Below are positions 1-10,057 of a DNA stretch of 64,000 nt, one piece after another; position 1 is the stretch's first letter, and every line of letters starts with the position of its first letter. Position numbers and translations under genes: made by a program. The notes beneath the pieces were generated by a model that did not search any database, was not told the origin of the DNA, and was given only the letters and a program-made list of their open reading frames with translations. This DNA is from Neorhizobium galegae (GTDB lineage Bacteria; Pseudomonadota; Alphaproteobacteria; Rhizobiales; Rhizobiaceae). The stretch lies in contig NZ_JAGIPH010000001.1 in assembly GCF_017877135.1 (NCBI RefSeq), positions 62,001-126,000 of the forward strand. Reading direction: 5' to 3'.

Positions 1-76
1 TCTCATGCAGGCGACTATTAAGGCCGTGAGGCCGCCCGCAATCTCGGACAGGAGTGCCAGGTTTTGACACCGGGCA

Positions 77-100
77 TTTCCGGCCCCGAAAGGCCGGAAA
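77..100 (-). promoter_or_regulatory. Stem-loop downstream of rplA, probably in the rplJ (L10) leader
   Basis: A 9-bp perfect inverted repeat (77-85 with 92-100) with a 6-base loop lies just after the rplA stop on the minus strand. No T-run follows it, so it is not a clear terminator. In related genomes rplJ and rplL come next, and their leader binds L10 for autoregulation. rplJ itself is outside the window, so this role is inferred from gene order. The rest of 1-139 shows no gene. Confidence 0.35.
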
Positions 101-139
101 CTGTTCGGAGCAGAGCCAGATGCCCTGCTCAATTCAAAA

Positions 140-835
140 TCAGGCCGTTACCGTCGAAGGCTCGACGCGCACACCCGGACCCATGGTCGAGGAGAGTGCG
201 ACGCGCTTCAGGTAGTTGCCCTTGGCACCGGCCGGCTTCGCCTTGATGACGGCGTCGGCAAATGCCTTGATGTTTTCTTCCAGAGCCTTGGCGTCGAAGG
301 AAGCCTTGCCGATACCGGCATGGATGATACCAGCCTTCTCGACGCGGAACTCGACAGCACCGCCCTTGGATGCCTTGACGGCGCCGGCGACGTCCATGGT
401 CACGGTGCCGACCTTCGGGTTCGGCATCATGCCACGCGGACCGAGAACCTTACCGAGACGACCGACGAGCGGCATCATGTCCGGGGTCGCGATGCAGCGA
501 TCGAAGTCGATCTTGCCGCCCTGGACGATTTCCAAAAGGTCTTCGGCGCCGACGATGTCTGCACCGGCAGCCTTGGCTTCGTCAGCCTTGGCGCCACGGG
601 CGAAGACGGCGACGCGAACGTCACGGCCGGTGCCGTTCGGCAGGTTGACCACGCCGCGAACCATCTGGTCTGCGTGACGCGGATCGACGCCGAGGTTCAT
701 GGCGATTTCGACGGTTTCGTCGAACTTGGCCGTTGCACGGTCCTTGACCAGCGCGATTGCGTCGGAAAGAGCAATCAGCTTGGTGGGATCGATGCCTTCA
801 CGGCCCTTCTGAATACGCTTTGCAAGCTTTGCCAT
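140..835 (-). CDS. rplA: 50S ribosomal protein L1
   Basis: Ribosomal protein L1 (231 aa) builds the L1 stalk of the large subunit, which helps release tRNA from the E site. In many bacteria it also represses its own rplKA mRNA. The full length matches bacterial L1, beginning [11 protein letters not shown] and carrying the conserved stretch [19 protein letters not shown] chose the ATG at 835, which begins 2 bases after the rplK stop. An in-frame TTG at 841 would overlap rplK and is less likely. It is the second gene of an rplK-rplA pair downstream of nusG and secE. Confidence 0.96.
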   Translation of the reverse strand: MAKLAKRIQKGREGIDPTKLIALSDAIALVKDRATAKFDETVEIAMNLGVDPRHADQMVRGVVNLPNGTGRDVRVAVFARGAKADEAKAAGADIVGAEDLLEIVQGGKIDFDRCIATPDMMPLVGRLGKVLGPRGMMPNPKVGTVTMDVAGAVKASKGGAVEFRVEKAGIIHAGIGKASFDAKALEENIKAFADAVIKAKPAGAKGNYLKRVALSSTMGPGVRVEPSTVTA

Positions 836-837
836 GA

Positions 838-1269
838 TCAAGCCACCACTTCCAGGCCCATGGAGCGGGCGGAGCCCTCAACCATCAGCATTGCGCCTTC
901 GATGTCGGCAGCGTTGAGATCCTTCATCTTGGCTTCGGCGATCGTGCGCACCTGAGCCTTGGTGATGGAGCCGGCCTTGCCGCCCTTGCCGGGGGTCTTG
1001 GAACCGGAGGTGATCTTCGCTTCCTTCTTCAGCCAGTAGGTAACCGGCGGCTGCTTCATCGCAAACGTGAAGGACTTGTCCTGGTAATAGGTAATGACGA
1101 CCGGGATCGGCATACCCTTTTCCATTTCCTGCGTGGCGGCGTTGAACGCCTTGCAGAATTCCATGATGTTGATGCCGCGCTGACCAAGGGCCGGGCCGAT
1201 CGGCGGGGACGGGTTGGCCGATCCTGCCTTGACCTGGAGCTTGAGCTGGCCTGCTACTTTTTTAGCCAT
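838..1269 (-). CDS. rplK: 50S ribosomal protein L11
   Basis: Ribosomal protein L11 (143 aa) binds 23S rRNA at the GTPase-associated centre and is needed for stringent-response signalling through RelA/Rsh enzymes. The family hallmarks are visible: an N-terminal region with [17 protein letters not shown] and a C-terminal RNA-binding domain with [15 protein letters not shown]. The 148-base gap to nusG contains a 7-bp stem-loop (1393-1399 with 1404-1410). This gap is where L1-mediated control of rplKA acts in other bacteria, but that role here is inferred. The gene is almost certainly co-transcribed with rplA. Confidence 0.97.
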   Translation of the reverse strand: MAKKVAGQLKLQVKAGSANPSPPIGPALGQRGINIMEFCKAFNAATQEMEKGMPIPVVITYYQDKSFTFAMKQPPVTYWLKKEAKITSGSKTPGKGGKAGSITKAQVRTIAEAKMKDLNAADIEGAMLMVEGSARSMGLEVVA

Positions 1270-1417
1270 TTCTCTGCCTTTCAGTGAGAACCGGTTGCCC
1301 GGTCCAGATATGCCGGACGAGGCCGGCGGCTGCGGTTGCGTGGTGCGTCTGGTCGGTCCGGCTTAAAAGACCGTCATCCTCCCACGCGGGGTCGGGAAGT
1401 CACCTTCCCGCGTCGTC

Positions 1418-1948
1418 TCAGACCTTCTCGACCTGAGCGTATTCCAGTTCGACCGGCGTTGCGCGACCGAAGATCGACACTTCCACCTTGAGGCGCGAAC
1501 GCTCCTCGTCGACATCCTGAACAATGCCGTTGAACGAGGCGAACGGCCCGTCGGACACGCGAACCTGCTCGCCGATCTCGAACGAGATCGAGGACTTCGG
1601 CCGCTCGACACCTTCCTGGACCTGGCCCAGGATGCGGTCGGCTTCGAAATCCGGGATCGGAACCGGCTTGTTGTCGGATCCGAGGAACCCGGTCACCTTC
1701 GGCGTATTCTTGATGAGGTGATAGGCCTCATCCGTCAGGTTGGCGCGCACCAGCACGTAGCCCGGGAAAAACTTGCGCTCGGCATCGACCTTGCGGCCGC
1801 GGCGAACTTCGACAACCTTTTCCGTCGGCACCAGGATCTTTTCGAACAGATGCTCAAGCCCCTTCTGGCGAGCCTTATGTTCGATATCCTCGGCAACCTT
1901 CTTCTCGAAATTCGAATATGCGTGGACGATGTACCAACGTGCCGCCAT
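1418..1948 (-). CDS. nusG: Transcription termination/antitermination protein NusG
   Basis: NusG (176 aa) binds the RNA polymerase clamp, suppresses pausing, and links transcription to Rho or to the ribosome. The N-terminal NGN domain begins MAARWYIVHAYSNFEKK and contains the conserved FFPGYVLV. The C-terminal KOW domain contains VRVSDGPFASFNGIV. I chose the ATG at 1948 because GGAG lies a few bases upstream and the family begins there; an in-frame ATG 12 bases upstream is possible. It follows secE after a 16-base gap, the standard secE-nusG pairing. Confidence 0.97.
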   Translation of the reverse strand: MAARWYIVHAYSNFEKKVAEDIEHKARQKGLEHLFEKILVPTEKVVEVRRGRKVDAERKFFPGYVLVRANLTDEAYHLIKNTPKVTGFLGSDNKPVPIPDFEADRILGQVQEGVERPKSSISFEIGEQVRVSDGPFASFNGIVQDVDEERSRLKVEVSIFGRATPVELEYAQVEKV

Positions 1949-1964
1949 CTTCATCTCCACAAAT

Positions 1965-2165
1965 TTAAACGCTGATGCTCAGAACGAGCCGGATGATCCA
2001 GCCGATCAGCTGGTCCGCCGCAAAAAAGAACAGCGCGGCAAAAACCACCATCACAAGCACCATGGCCGTGGAGATCATCGTCTCACGACGGGAAGGCCAG
2101 GTAACTTTTGCCGTTTCAGCGCGAACCTGCTGCAGAAACGCGAATGGATTCGTTTTGGATGCCAT
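1965..2165 (-). CDS. secE: Preprotein translocase subunit SecE
   Basis: SecE (66 aa) clamps the SecY channel in the inner membrane. This is the short, single-span form usual outside enterobacteria: an amphipathic N-terminal helix with VRAETAKVTWPSRRET, then one hydrophobic segment (roughly residues 34-60). The ATG at 2165 starts the conserved protein MASKTNPFAFLQQV. Longer in-frame versions would read into the upstream intergenic DNA and lack family similarity. It lies between tRNA-Trp and nusG. Confidence 0.93.
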   Translation of the reverse strand: MASKTNPFAFLQQVRAETAKVTWPSRRETMISTAMVLVMVVFAALFFFAADQLIGWIIRLVLSISV

Positions 2166-2359
2166 GACTGCCCACGCAATTACGGCGCGCAAGCTGAACT
2201 TCTTCAGCCCCACGCACCGCGTGTCTGTTTGTACCCTACATAAACACAGCTCTCCCCTTTCACAAGGGTAAAAACGGCATCCATGCAATTTGCCGATATG
2301 GGCCGGCCTGCCCTCCTGCCCTGCGCCAATGAAAGATCATGTCGCCGCGCGGAAATGAA

Positions 2360-2435
<76 letters not shown>

Positions 2436-2567
2436 ATTCGTCGCAAGAGAACCTGCCGGTGCCGGCCGCCCCTTTCGAAGACATGGCGCTCTTTAAGATG
2501 GGACTGCCGGCTTGGCAAGGGGCTTTGTTAAATTTGCTGCACTTTCTGTACAGCCGGAATGTGGTGT

Positions 2568-2867
2568 TCAACGGCTTCGGGCAGCCGCTGCCGGTGGCTC
2601 CGGAGCATTCACGGTTAAGACCGGCTCCCGGCGCATTCTCGAAGCGGCACAGGGCGTGTGGCGCGGGGCCACAGACCTTGTCGATATCCTTGAAACCGAC
2701 GCAGCGACCGTCCGACCCGCGGTGACCAGGGCCACCCTTGCACCCGCATCCGCGGCAGGCCGCTCCGGACACGCCGCCTCAGCGTCCGGCGCAACCGCAA
2801 GGCTCAGACTGACGAGAATCACCGCGCAGGCGATTCGTCCGATTCGCTCCTGCCAGACTTTCATCAT
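2568..2867 (-). pseudogene. Frameshifted remnant of a small Cys-rich secreted protein
   Basis: One reading frame starts at 2867 (or 2864) and encodes a convincing signal peptide: MKVWQERIGR, then a hydrophobic run ending near VAPDAEA. After that this frame becomes low-complexity. A second frame, open from about 2772, encodes a Cys-rich stretch between 2757 and 2625 with CGCKGGPGHRG, CVGF, KVCG and LCRFENAP. This resembles the small secreted Cys-rich proteins I know from Rhizobiaceae. The Cys-rich frame has a stop just upstream and no start with a good ribosome site. The simplest reading is one gene broken by a frameshift near 2770-2785, or a sequence error. The Cys-rich frame then runs on into the tRNA-Trp boundary, so its 3' end may be damaged too. 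Confidence 0.4.
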
Positions 2868-2902
2868 TTGAGCCGCCCTCATCGAATCAGTCTTCGCCAG
2901 AC

Positions 2903-2937
2903 ATATAAAGAGAGCCTCGCCGTTGCCGGCGAGGCTC
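2903..2937 (-). terminator. Rho-independent terminator after tuf
   Basis: A perfect 11-bp stem (2912-2922 with 2927-2937) with a 4-base loop is followed on the minus strand by TCTTTATATG. It starts about 40 bases beyond the tuf stop codon and would end or attenuate tuf transcription before tRNA-Trp and secE. Confidence 0.8.
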
Positions 2938-2976
2938 CTTCATATTCCCTTGCGGGAAGACAGGGTGCGATATCGA

Positions 2977-4152
<1,176 letters not shown>

Positions 4153-4319
4153 TGATGCTTCCTGTGATCAAAAAGAATGATGGACCCGCGCGTGCGGATT
4201 TGGTGTCGCCGTGTACGGCTTTCCCGTTCGATGCGCAAGATATAATTACGGTGTCGCCGTCTACAAGGCCCGGCGCTTCCGGCGCATCGTCAGAGTGGGT
4301 CTGTGGTGCCTGGGGAACT

Positions 4320-4393
4320 TGGAGCGGGTAGCGGGAATCGAACCCGCGTATTCAGCTTGGAAGGCTGCTGCTCTACCATTGAGCTATACCCGC
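4320..4393 (-). tRNA. tRNA-Gly (anticodon TCC)
   Basis: A complete 74-base cloverleaf on the minus strand has acceptor arm GCGGGTA paired with TACCCGC. The anticodon loop CTTCCAA gives TCC, the T-loop is canonical, and the 3' CCA is encoded. It lies between tRNA-Tyr and tuf and is probably processed from the same transcript. Confidence 0.97.
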
Positions 4394-4421
4394 GGGGTGG
4401 CTTGTCGGTCGAAGATCAGAA

Positions 4422-4506
4422 TGGTGGAGGGAGTTGGATTTGAACCAACGTAGGCTGAGCCAACGGATTTACAGTCCGTCCCCTTTAACCACTCGGGCAT
4501 CCCTCC
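4422..4506 (-). tRNA. tRNA-Tyr (anticodon GTA)
   Basis: An 85-base class II tRNA on the minus strand with a long variable arm. Acceptor arm GGAGGGA pairs with TCCCTCC, anticodon loop CTGTAAA gives GTA, and the 3' CCA is encoded. It is the first gene of the tRNA-tuf-secE-nusG-rplKA transcription direction. Confidence 0.97.
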
Positions 4507-4579
4507 AGTATTCTGTCTGGACCGAAGACCAAGCTCGTCTGTGTCTGCGGCGAAGTCGTTTGCCTCAGTCACGGCGGCG

Positions 4580-4608
4580 TATATGACTGCCCCGTTCGCC
4601 TCTGTCAA
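4580..4608 (-). promoter_or_regulatory. Probable sigma-70 promoter for the tRNA-Tyr/tRNA-Gly/tuf transcript
   Basis: On the minus strand a perfect -35 box TTGACA (4608-4603) is separated by 17 bases from CATATA (4585-4580), which could serve as the -10 box. The element lies about 75 bases upstream of the tRNA-Tyr 5' end and points toward it. The -10 is imperfect, so the exact start site is uncertain. Confidence 0.55.
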
Positions 4609-4711
4609 CACGACTGGAAACGAAAAATGACAGAAAATTTAAATCTCTCCAGCGGCCTGTGGACAGAGGCCGGGACTATGCCGGATGGCGGCGCATCTGT
4701 ATAAGGCGGCC

Positions 4712-5596
4712 ATGAGCAAGGAAGATCGCCCCGACAAATCCGCCCGCGACACCCATTACGCGACGCTGCGCCGACAGGTGCGCGACGCCAAGCGTGAGCG
4801 TGGCGAAATCCCGACCCCGCAGCAGGACCGCCGCAGTCGCCGCAAGGAAGACTGGACGCCGCCGCAACTGGCGCCCGACGTCGTCTATCTCTATGGCCTT
4901 CACACGGTGCGTGCCGCCCTCGACAACCGCGCGCGCAAGCTGATCAAGCTGTCGGTGACCCAGAACGCCTTTGCGCGCCTCGATATCGGGCAGCCTGAAA
5001 GCCTGCCCTACCCCGTCGAGTTCGTGTCGCCGCAGGATCTGGACAAGGTTCTGGGTCCCGATGCCATTCACCAGGGCGTCATGCTGGAAACCCGGCCGCT
5101 TCCGATGCGCCGGCTGGAGGCGCTGAAGGAAAGCCCGCTGCTGCTCGTGCTGGATCAGGTGACCGATCCGCACAATGTCGGCGCCATCATGCGCTCGGCT
5201 GTCGCCTTCGAGGCAGGCGCCATCATCACCACGCAGCGCCACAGCCCGACGGAATCCGGCGTGCTGGCAAAATCCGCCTCCGGCGCTCTTGAAATGATCC
5301 CCTATATCCAGGTGACGAATCTTGCCGATGCGCTCGGCGAACTGCATCGGCTCGGCTTCCAGACCATCGGTCTCGATTCGGAAGGACCGCAGCCGCTCGA
5401 GGGCACCTTTGCCGGATCGAAGGTGGCGCTGGTGCTGGGTTCCGAAGGCAAGGGACTTCGCCAGAAGACCCGCGAGACCTGCACTGCGCTTGCGCGTCTT
5501 GACATGCCCGGCGCTATCAAGTCGCTCAATGTCTCCAATGCCGCCGCAATTGCGCTCTATGCATCACGCCGGCATCTTGCCCAACCCACGGATTGA
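4712..5596 (+). CDS. rlmB: 23S rRNA (guanosine-2'-O-)-methyltransferase, TrmH/SpoU family
   Basis: SpoU-family 2'-O-methyltransferase (294 aa), best matching RlmB, which methylates a guanosine in 23S rRNA using S-adenosylmethionine. A basic N-terminal extension of about 60 residues precedes a substrate-binding domain (VVYLYGLHTVRAAL). The C-terminal trefoil-knot catalytic domain carries the three SpoU motifs: DPHNVGAIMRSA, VLGSEGKGLR and SLNVSNAAAIALY. The ATG at 4712 has AAGG upstream; an in-frame ATG at 4685 is less well supported. It starts just past the tRNA-tuf promoter region in the opposite direction. Which TrmH-family substrate it modifies is inferred from overall similarity. Confidence 0.88.
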   Translation: MSKEDRPDKSARDTHYATLRRQVRDAKRERGEIPTPQQDRRSRRKEDWTPPQLAPDVVYLYGLHTVRAALDNRARKLIKLSVTQNAFARLDIGQPESLPYPVEFVSPQDLDKVLGPDAIHQGVMLETRPLPMRRLEALKESPLLLVLDQVTDPHNVGAIMRSAVAFEAGAIITTQRHSPTESGVLAKSASGALEMIPYIQVTNLADALGELHRLGFQTIGLDSEGPQPLEGTFAGSKVALVLGSEGKGLRQKTRETCTALARLDMPGAIKSLNVSNAAAIALYASRRHLAQPTD

Positions 5597-5624
5597 TCGG
5601 CGCAGGCGCGCGCTCGGCTGTCCG

Positions 5625-6023
5625 TCACGCCGAAAAACGACGCATCCGCTCCGGCGGCAGCGCGTCGTTTCCGGCGCGCACCTCTGCGGCATACTGGATG
5701 GAGCCGATCAGCTCCAGATCGAACAGGGGTTTGGAAATGACGCCAAGCGCGCCGGGCACGCCGCCCGAAAGCGCTTCCGGGTTGGCCGTCATGAACACGA
5801 CGGTCGCGCCCTTGGCGGCGAGGCTCCGACCGATGTCAGGGCCGGTCGGACCATCCTGCAGCTGCACGTCGACAAAGGCGATATCGCAGGCATCGGAGTA
5901 GCGCAGCGCATCGGCGCGATTGGCCGCAATCCCGGCCACCTCGTGGCCGAGTGCAAGGACCGCTTCCTCAATGTGAAGCGCAATCAGCAGCTGGTCCTCT
6001 ACGACCAGAATTCGAAACGCCAT
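5625..6023 (-). CDS. Single-domain response regulator (receiver only)
   Basis: A stand-alone receiver domain (132 aa). The acidic pocket is E9-D10, the likely phosphorylated residue is D52 in FVDVQLQDG, T79 and the switch Lys K98 (ISKPL) are present, and there is no output domain. It is the last gene of a minus-strand signalling operon and lies 90 bases after the HD-GYP regulator. It could accept phosphate from the hybrid kinase at 7188-9482 or act as a phosphate sink; the partner is inferred from position. The ATG at 6023 starts the conserved fold; an upstream extension is less likely. Confidence 0.85.
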   Translation of the reverse strand: MAFRILVVEDQLLIALHIEEAVLALGHEVAGIAANRADALRYSDACDIAFVDVQLQDGPTGPDIGRSLAAKGATVVFMTANPEALSGGVPGALGVISKPLFDLELIGSIQYAAEVRAGNDALPPERMRRFSA

Positions 6024-6112
6024 GGCCCCCTCGTTTTGCCTTATTTGTACGCGCAACGCGTGATCCCGGCAATGGTTCCCGCAACGGTTTGACCGTGGGC
6101 CGGCTTGGCCGG

Positions 6113-7174
6113 CTAGCCTGCCTCCGCCAGATCCTCGGACGCTTGATCCGGGTGGACGGCCATGATCTGGCGGATTGCCGGCAGGCTCTTGATGAAGGCG
6201 GCCACGCAGAGCGGATCATATTGCGATCCGGCGCGCTCCTGGATGTGCTGGACGGCGCGCTCCAGCGTCCAGGCTGCCTTGTAGGGCCGCGCAATGGTCA
6301 GCGCATCAAAACTGTCGGCGATCGCAACGATGCGCCCGGCAAGCGGGATCTCGTCTCCGGCCAGCCGCTCCGGATAGCCCTGGCCGTCATAGCGCTCGTG
6401 ATGGGCGCTGGCGATATCGGCGGCAAGCTGCAGCAGGCTGATGCGTGACTGACCCAGGATATGGCCGCCGATGGCGCTGTTGCTTTTCAGATAGGTCACT
6501 TCCGGATCGACATAGGTGCCGCGCTTCAGCAGCATGGCATCGGGAATGCCGACCTTGCCGATATCATGCATCGGGGCGGCAATGCGGATATCGCTGCAGA
6601 TGGCGGCCGGCAGACCATAGGCCTTGGCGATCGCCTCCGCATAGGCGCCGACGCGCAGCGTATGCAGGGCCGAATCGGTATCCTTGTAGGTGGCGGCAAG
6701 CGTCAGGCGATAGATGATTTCCTGCTCGCGCTCACGCAGTTCGTCGACCGCCTTTTCCACCTCGGTCTTGATCCAGATCGCCTTCTCCGCCAGCTGGTTG
6801 CGCGCCTGAACAAGCGCCACCAGATTGCGGATGCGCGCCTGGAATTCCGCTGGATTGATCGGCTTGGTCAGGAAATCGATCGCGCCGGCATTGATCGCCG
6901 TCATGCGGGTTTCCGTATCGCCATCGGCGGTCACCACGACGAAGGGCTTGTCGCGGTATTTTTCGAACCGGCGGATTTCGACAAGCAGATCGACGCCGTT
7001 ATAGACCGGCATCTGGAAGTCGATGACGCCGATGTCGAAATCGAGATCCGGCATGGCGCCGAGCGCCTCTTCCGGGCCTGAAAAAGCGATAGCCGTGCAG
7101 CCGGACACTGTGCTGGCGAGCTTCTTCAGAAGGATGAGGTTGGTTTTGTTGTCGTCGACCACGAGAATTTTCAT
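6113..7174 (-). CDS. Response regulator with HD-GYP domain (predicted cyclic-di-GMP phosphodiesterase)
   Basis: 353 aa with an N-terminal receiver (residues 1-120; phospho-acceptor D52, switch Lys K104 in LTKPI) and a C-terminal HD-GYP domain (about 160-340). The HD pair is H203-D204 in MHDIGK and the signature is HHERYDGQGYP (258-268). Intact HD-GYP domains hydrolyse cyclic-di-GMP. All signature residues are present, so activity is plausible. It begins 13 bases after the stop of the hybrid kinase, its likely phosphodonor. The ATG at 7174 starts MKILVVDDN. Confidence 0.92.
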   Translation of the reverse strand: MKILVVDDNKTNLILLKKLASTVSGCTAIAFSGPEEALGAMPDLDFDIGVIDFQMPVYNGVDLLVEIRRFEKYRDKPFVVVTADGDTETRMTAINAGAIDFLTKPINPAEFQARIRNLVALVQARNQLAEKAIWIKTEVEKAVDELREREQEIIYRLTLAATYKDTDSALHTLRVGAYAEAIAKAYGLPAAICSDIRIAAPMHDIGKVGIPDAMLLKRGTYVDPEVTYLKSNSAIGGHILGQSRISLLQLAADIASAHHERYDGQGYPERLAGDEIPLAGRIVAIADSFDALTIARPYKAAWTLERAVQHIQERAGSQYDPLCVAAFIKSLPAIRQIMAVHPDQASEDLAEAG

Positions 7175-7187
7175 CGTCTCTCTGTCC

Positions 7188-9482
7188 TTAAGCAGCAACG
7201 GTCTGGTCTTGGGCGGCAAGGGACTGGCGCGCGGCGTTCACCATCTGCGCCAGCAAGTCGATATCGGCAGGCGACGGATCCGAATGGCGCAGCGCCTGCG
7301 ACAGGTCGGAAATGTCCATCAGCCCGATATTGGAGGCGGAGCCCTTCAGATTGTGCAGCAGGGGATCGAGCTTGTGCCGCTCGCCGCTTGCAAGCATCGC
7401 ATGAAGACCGGCCAGAATGTCCACGGCATCCTCGAAGAACGCATCCAGCAGTTCCTGGAACCCGTCCTCGCCGAGGATCTCGGCGATCTCCTGCCGGCGC
7501 GCCGAGACGGTGGCTGCGACAGAAGGCGTGGTTACCGGCGCAGCGGACACCACGGGCGTAGCGGGCGGCGCAGCGACCTGCGGTCTTGATACCGCGGCAG
7601 GCGGCGCAGCGGACACAAGTCCCGCATCATCGCCCAGTTCACGTTCCACCTCGCGGATCAGCCGGTGCAGAACGGCAATGCCGATCGGCTTTGCCTGAAA
7701 GCCGGTCATGCCCGCCTCCAGGCACAGGCGACGGTCTTCCTCCGAGGCATTGGCGGTGAGCGCCACCACCGGCACATCGCGGCATGGTCCACCGCCGGCG
7801 CGCACCTGCCGCGTCGCCTCGATGCCGTCCATGACGGGCATCTGCATGTCCATGAGGATGAGGTCGAAAGGTTCGGCCGCGGCCCGCTCCACGGCCAGCG
7901 CGCCATTTTCCGCAAGCGTCGCGTCTTGGCCGAGATGATCGAGGTAACCCAGAATCACCTGCTGGTTGACCTTGTTGTCTTCCGCCACGAGGATTCTCAG
8001 GCGCCTCAGCGCCACAAGCGGTGCATTGCCCTTTTCGCCCTGCTGTGAGGTGACGGCCTCGGTGGCCTCGATCGGCATGTCGAACCAGAACGTACTGCCC
8101 TCGCCCACCGTACTGTCGACGCCGACCGACCCGCCGAAGCGATCGATGATCTCCTTGCAGATGATGAGGCCAAGCCCGGTTCCGCCATAGCGGCGGCTGA
8201 TGCTGGCATCGACCTGCGAGAAGGGCTGGAAGAGTTTTGCCTTGCCCTCCTCATCGATGCCGATGCCCGTGTCCTGGACCTCGACGCGCAGCCAGAGCCC
8301 GCCCTTGCGCCGTGTCTGGGACATGCGCAGGGTCACCCGGCCGCCCTGGGTGAATTTCACCCCGTTGCTGATGAAGTTGAGAATGACCTGGCGCAGCCGC
8401 GTCGGATCGGACAGCACCGTGCGGGCATGCCACTCTCCGGCAATTTCCAGCGTCACGGTGTTTCCCGCTTCCGCCGCACGGCCGCGCATCATGTCGGTGC
8501 AGGTTTCGGCGAGCGCCTGCAAATCGACCGGGCGTCGTTCGAGTTCCAGCTTGCCATGCTCGATCTTGGCGTAGTCGAGGATCTCGTTGATGATGTCGAG
8601 CAGTGCCTCGCCGGAGCGGCGGATGGTGCGGATATGGGCCGACGTTTCTGCCGAAAGCCGGCCGAGTTCCAGAAGCTCCACCATGCCGAGGATGGCGTTG
8701 AGCGGGGTCCGGATCTCATGCCCCATGGTGGCCATGAACTGCGATTTTGCCCGGTTGCCGGCCTCGGCTGCCTGGTAGGATACGCTGAGCTGCTCGGCCA
8801 TGGCCTCGAGACTCACGCCGGCGGCCTGGACACTGCGCAACTGGCGTTGCAGCGTCAGAATGAGGAAGGCGACCGACAGCACCAGCAGGCCAATCAGCAC
8901 GATCGACTTGCGCTGCAGGCCCTCCAGCTCAATGCGGGCTTTTGCCCGTTCGCTCGAGACGAATGTATTGGTATAGACGAGAAGTTCGCTGGTGGAATCG
9001 ACAAGCCGCGACCACTGGCCGTCCAGACCCTGCAGTTCCTCCAGCGACACCGGCTGGCCGGCTGCGATGGCATCGAAGACCGGCTGGCTTTCAAATATGA
9101 TCTTCTGGATCTGGTTGAGGTGCTTGCCCACCTGGACATCGATGGCGAAATTCTTCTCGAACTGCGCCTTCTTCAGCATGTCCATGCGGGAAAACACAAC
9201 GTCATAGCGCAAGGACAGTCCCTGCAGCCGATCCTCGCCCAGATTTCCGCTGGACAGCATCAGCTGCAGGTCGTGAACGAGTTCGCCGCTTTCCCGATTC
9301 AGCTGGTAGACGGACCACATGGCGTTTTCCCGCACCGCATCGCGCATGTCGCGCTGGCGGGTGGAAATATCCACATAGACCGAGACGAGGATCGCCAGCA
9401 GGACGACTGCGAATATCTGCAGTATCGCCGTGATCCGGCTCGCCTTGCGGATCACGTCACCGCTGAAAAGGGTCTGCGCCAT
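7188..9482 (-). CDS. Membrane hybrid sensor histidine kinase (HisKA-HATPase-receiver-Hpt)
   Basis: 764 aa inner-membrane sensor. A first membrane segment (about 20-38) and a second (about 194-211) enclose a periplasmic region of roughly 150 residues with no recognised fold. Then come HisKA with H255 in MGHEIRTPLNA, an HATPase domain with VQDTGIGID and GGTGLGL, a receiver with D545 in LILMDMQMP, and a C-terminal Hpt domain with H710 in HNLKGSASNIG. All four phosphorelay sites are intact. An Ala/Pro-rich linker separates receiver and Hpt. The ATG at 9482 overlaps the stop of the upstream periplasmic protein by one base, implying coupled translation. Confidence 0.92.
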   Translation of the reverse strand: MAQTLFSGDVIRKASRITAILQIFAVVLLAILVSVYVDISTRQRDMRDAVRENAMWSVYQLNRESGELVHDLQLMLSSGNLGEDRLQGLSLRYDVVFSRMDMLKKAQFEKNFAIDVQVGKHLNQIQKIIFESQPVFDAIAAGQPVSLEELQGLDGQWSRLVDSTSELLVYTNTFVSSERAKARIELEGLQRKSIVLIGLLVLSVAFLILTLQRQLRSVQAAGVSLEAMAEQLSVSYQAAEAGNRAKSQFMATMGHEIRTPLNAILGMVELLELGRLSAETSAHIRTIRRSGEALLDIINEILDYAKIEHGKLELERRPVDLQALAETCTDMMRGRAAEAGNTVTLEIAGEWHARTVLSDPTRLRQVILNFISNGVKFTQGGRVTLRMSQTRRKGGLWLRVEVQDTGIGIDEEGKAKLFQPFSQVDASISRRYGGTGLGLIICKEIIDRFGGSVGVDSTVGEGSTFWFDMPIEATEAVTSQQGEKGNAPLVALRRLRILVAEDNKVNQQVILGYLDHLGQDATLAENGALAVERAAAEPFDLILMDMQMPVMDGIEATRQVRAGGGPCRDVPVVALTANASEEDRRLCLEAGMTGFQAKPIGIAVLHRLIREVERELGDDAGLVSAAPPAAVSRPQVAAPPATPVVSAAPVTTPSVAATVSARRQEIAEILGEDGFQELLDAFFEDAVDILAGLHAMLASGERHKLDPLLHNLKGSASNIGLMDISDLSQALRHSDPSPADIDLLAQMVNAARQSLAAQDQTVAA

Positions 9483-9988
9483 CACGGTTTTACCTCGATC
9501 TCCTTGATCTGCCAGACGGAGCGCGAGAAATAGGCTTCGTTGTAGAGGCCCGGCTCCAGATCGAAGGGATAGATGAGGAAGAGCGGCCCCTTGTCGCGCA
9601 CCGACATCAGCTTGCCATTGGCGCGGGTGGCGAGAATCGTCTCATGCTTCAGCGCGTCCTCGGCCGGGACGGTGGCGAAATAGTCGTTGATGGCGCGCAC
9701 CAGCAAGGTATTGCCCTGTGCGCCGGCAGCCGTCAGCACCGAGCGCACCAGAGGTCCGGAAAACTCCGTTTCGCCTTCCGTCCACGGTGTCTTCATCTTG
9801 CCGGTGCGCCCGGCAAGCTTTTCCAGCATGGCAAGATCGAACTGGGCCGTTTCGCCGACATTGGGCGTGGCAAGTTTCCCCTTCACGGTGAGGATGACCG
9901 GCCCGGTCGGCTTGTCGAGCGACCAGGCGGCAGGGGCAGACACGGACAGGGCGGCAAGGAGAACGGCAAGATGTGCAAGGATACGCAT
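9482..9988 (-). CDS. Exported protein with sulfite-oxidase/YedY-like (molybdopterin oxidoreductase) fold
   Basis: 168 aa with a signal peptide of about 23 residues ending near WSLD, so a periplasmic location is expected. The mature part (ILTVKGKL, a central FSGPLVRSVLTAAGA, YPFDLEPGLYNEAYFSRSVWQIKEIEV at its end in two pieces) looks like a small version of the molybdopterin-dependent oxidoreductase fold. I see no cysteine in the mature protein, so it cannot supply the usual molybdenum-ligating Cys. Its stop overlaps the start of the hybrid kinase, which suggests it feeds a signal to that kinase's periplasmic domain. That sensor role is inference. Confidence 0.7.
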   Translation of the reverse strand: MRILAHLAVLLAALSVSAPAAWSLDKPTGPVILTVKGKLATPNVGETAQFDLAMLEKLAGRTGKMKTPWTEGETEFSGPLVRSVLTAAGAQGNTLLVRAINDYFATVPAEDALKHETILATRANGKLMSVRDKGPLFLIYPFDLEPGLYNEAYFSRSVWQIKEIEVKP

Positions 9989-10057
9989 GAGTCACTCGCT
10001 CGGGTCGATGGTTCGGGGAACAGGGTCAGGACAACCGCCATCCTGGCGGCAGCAGCG

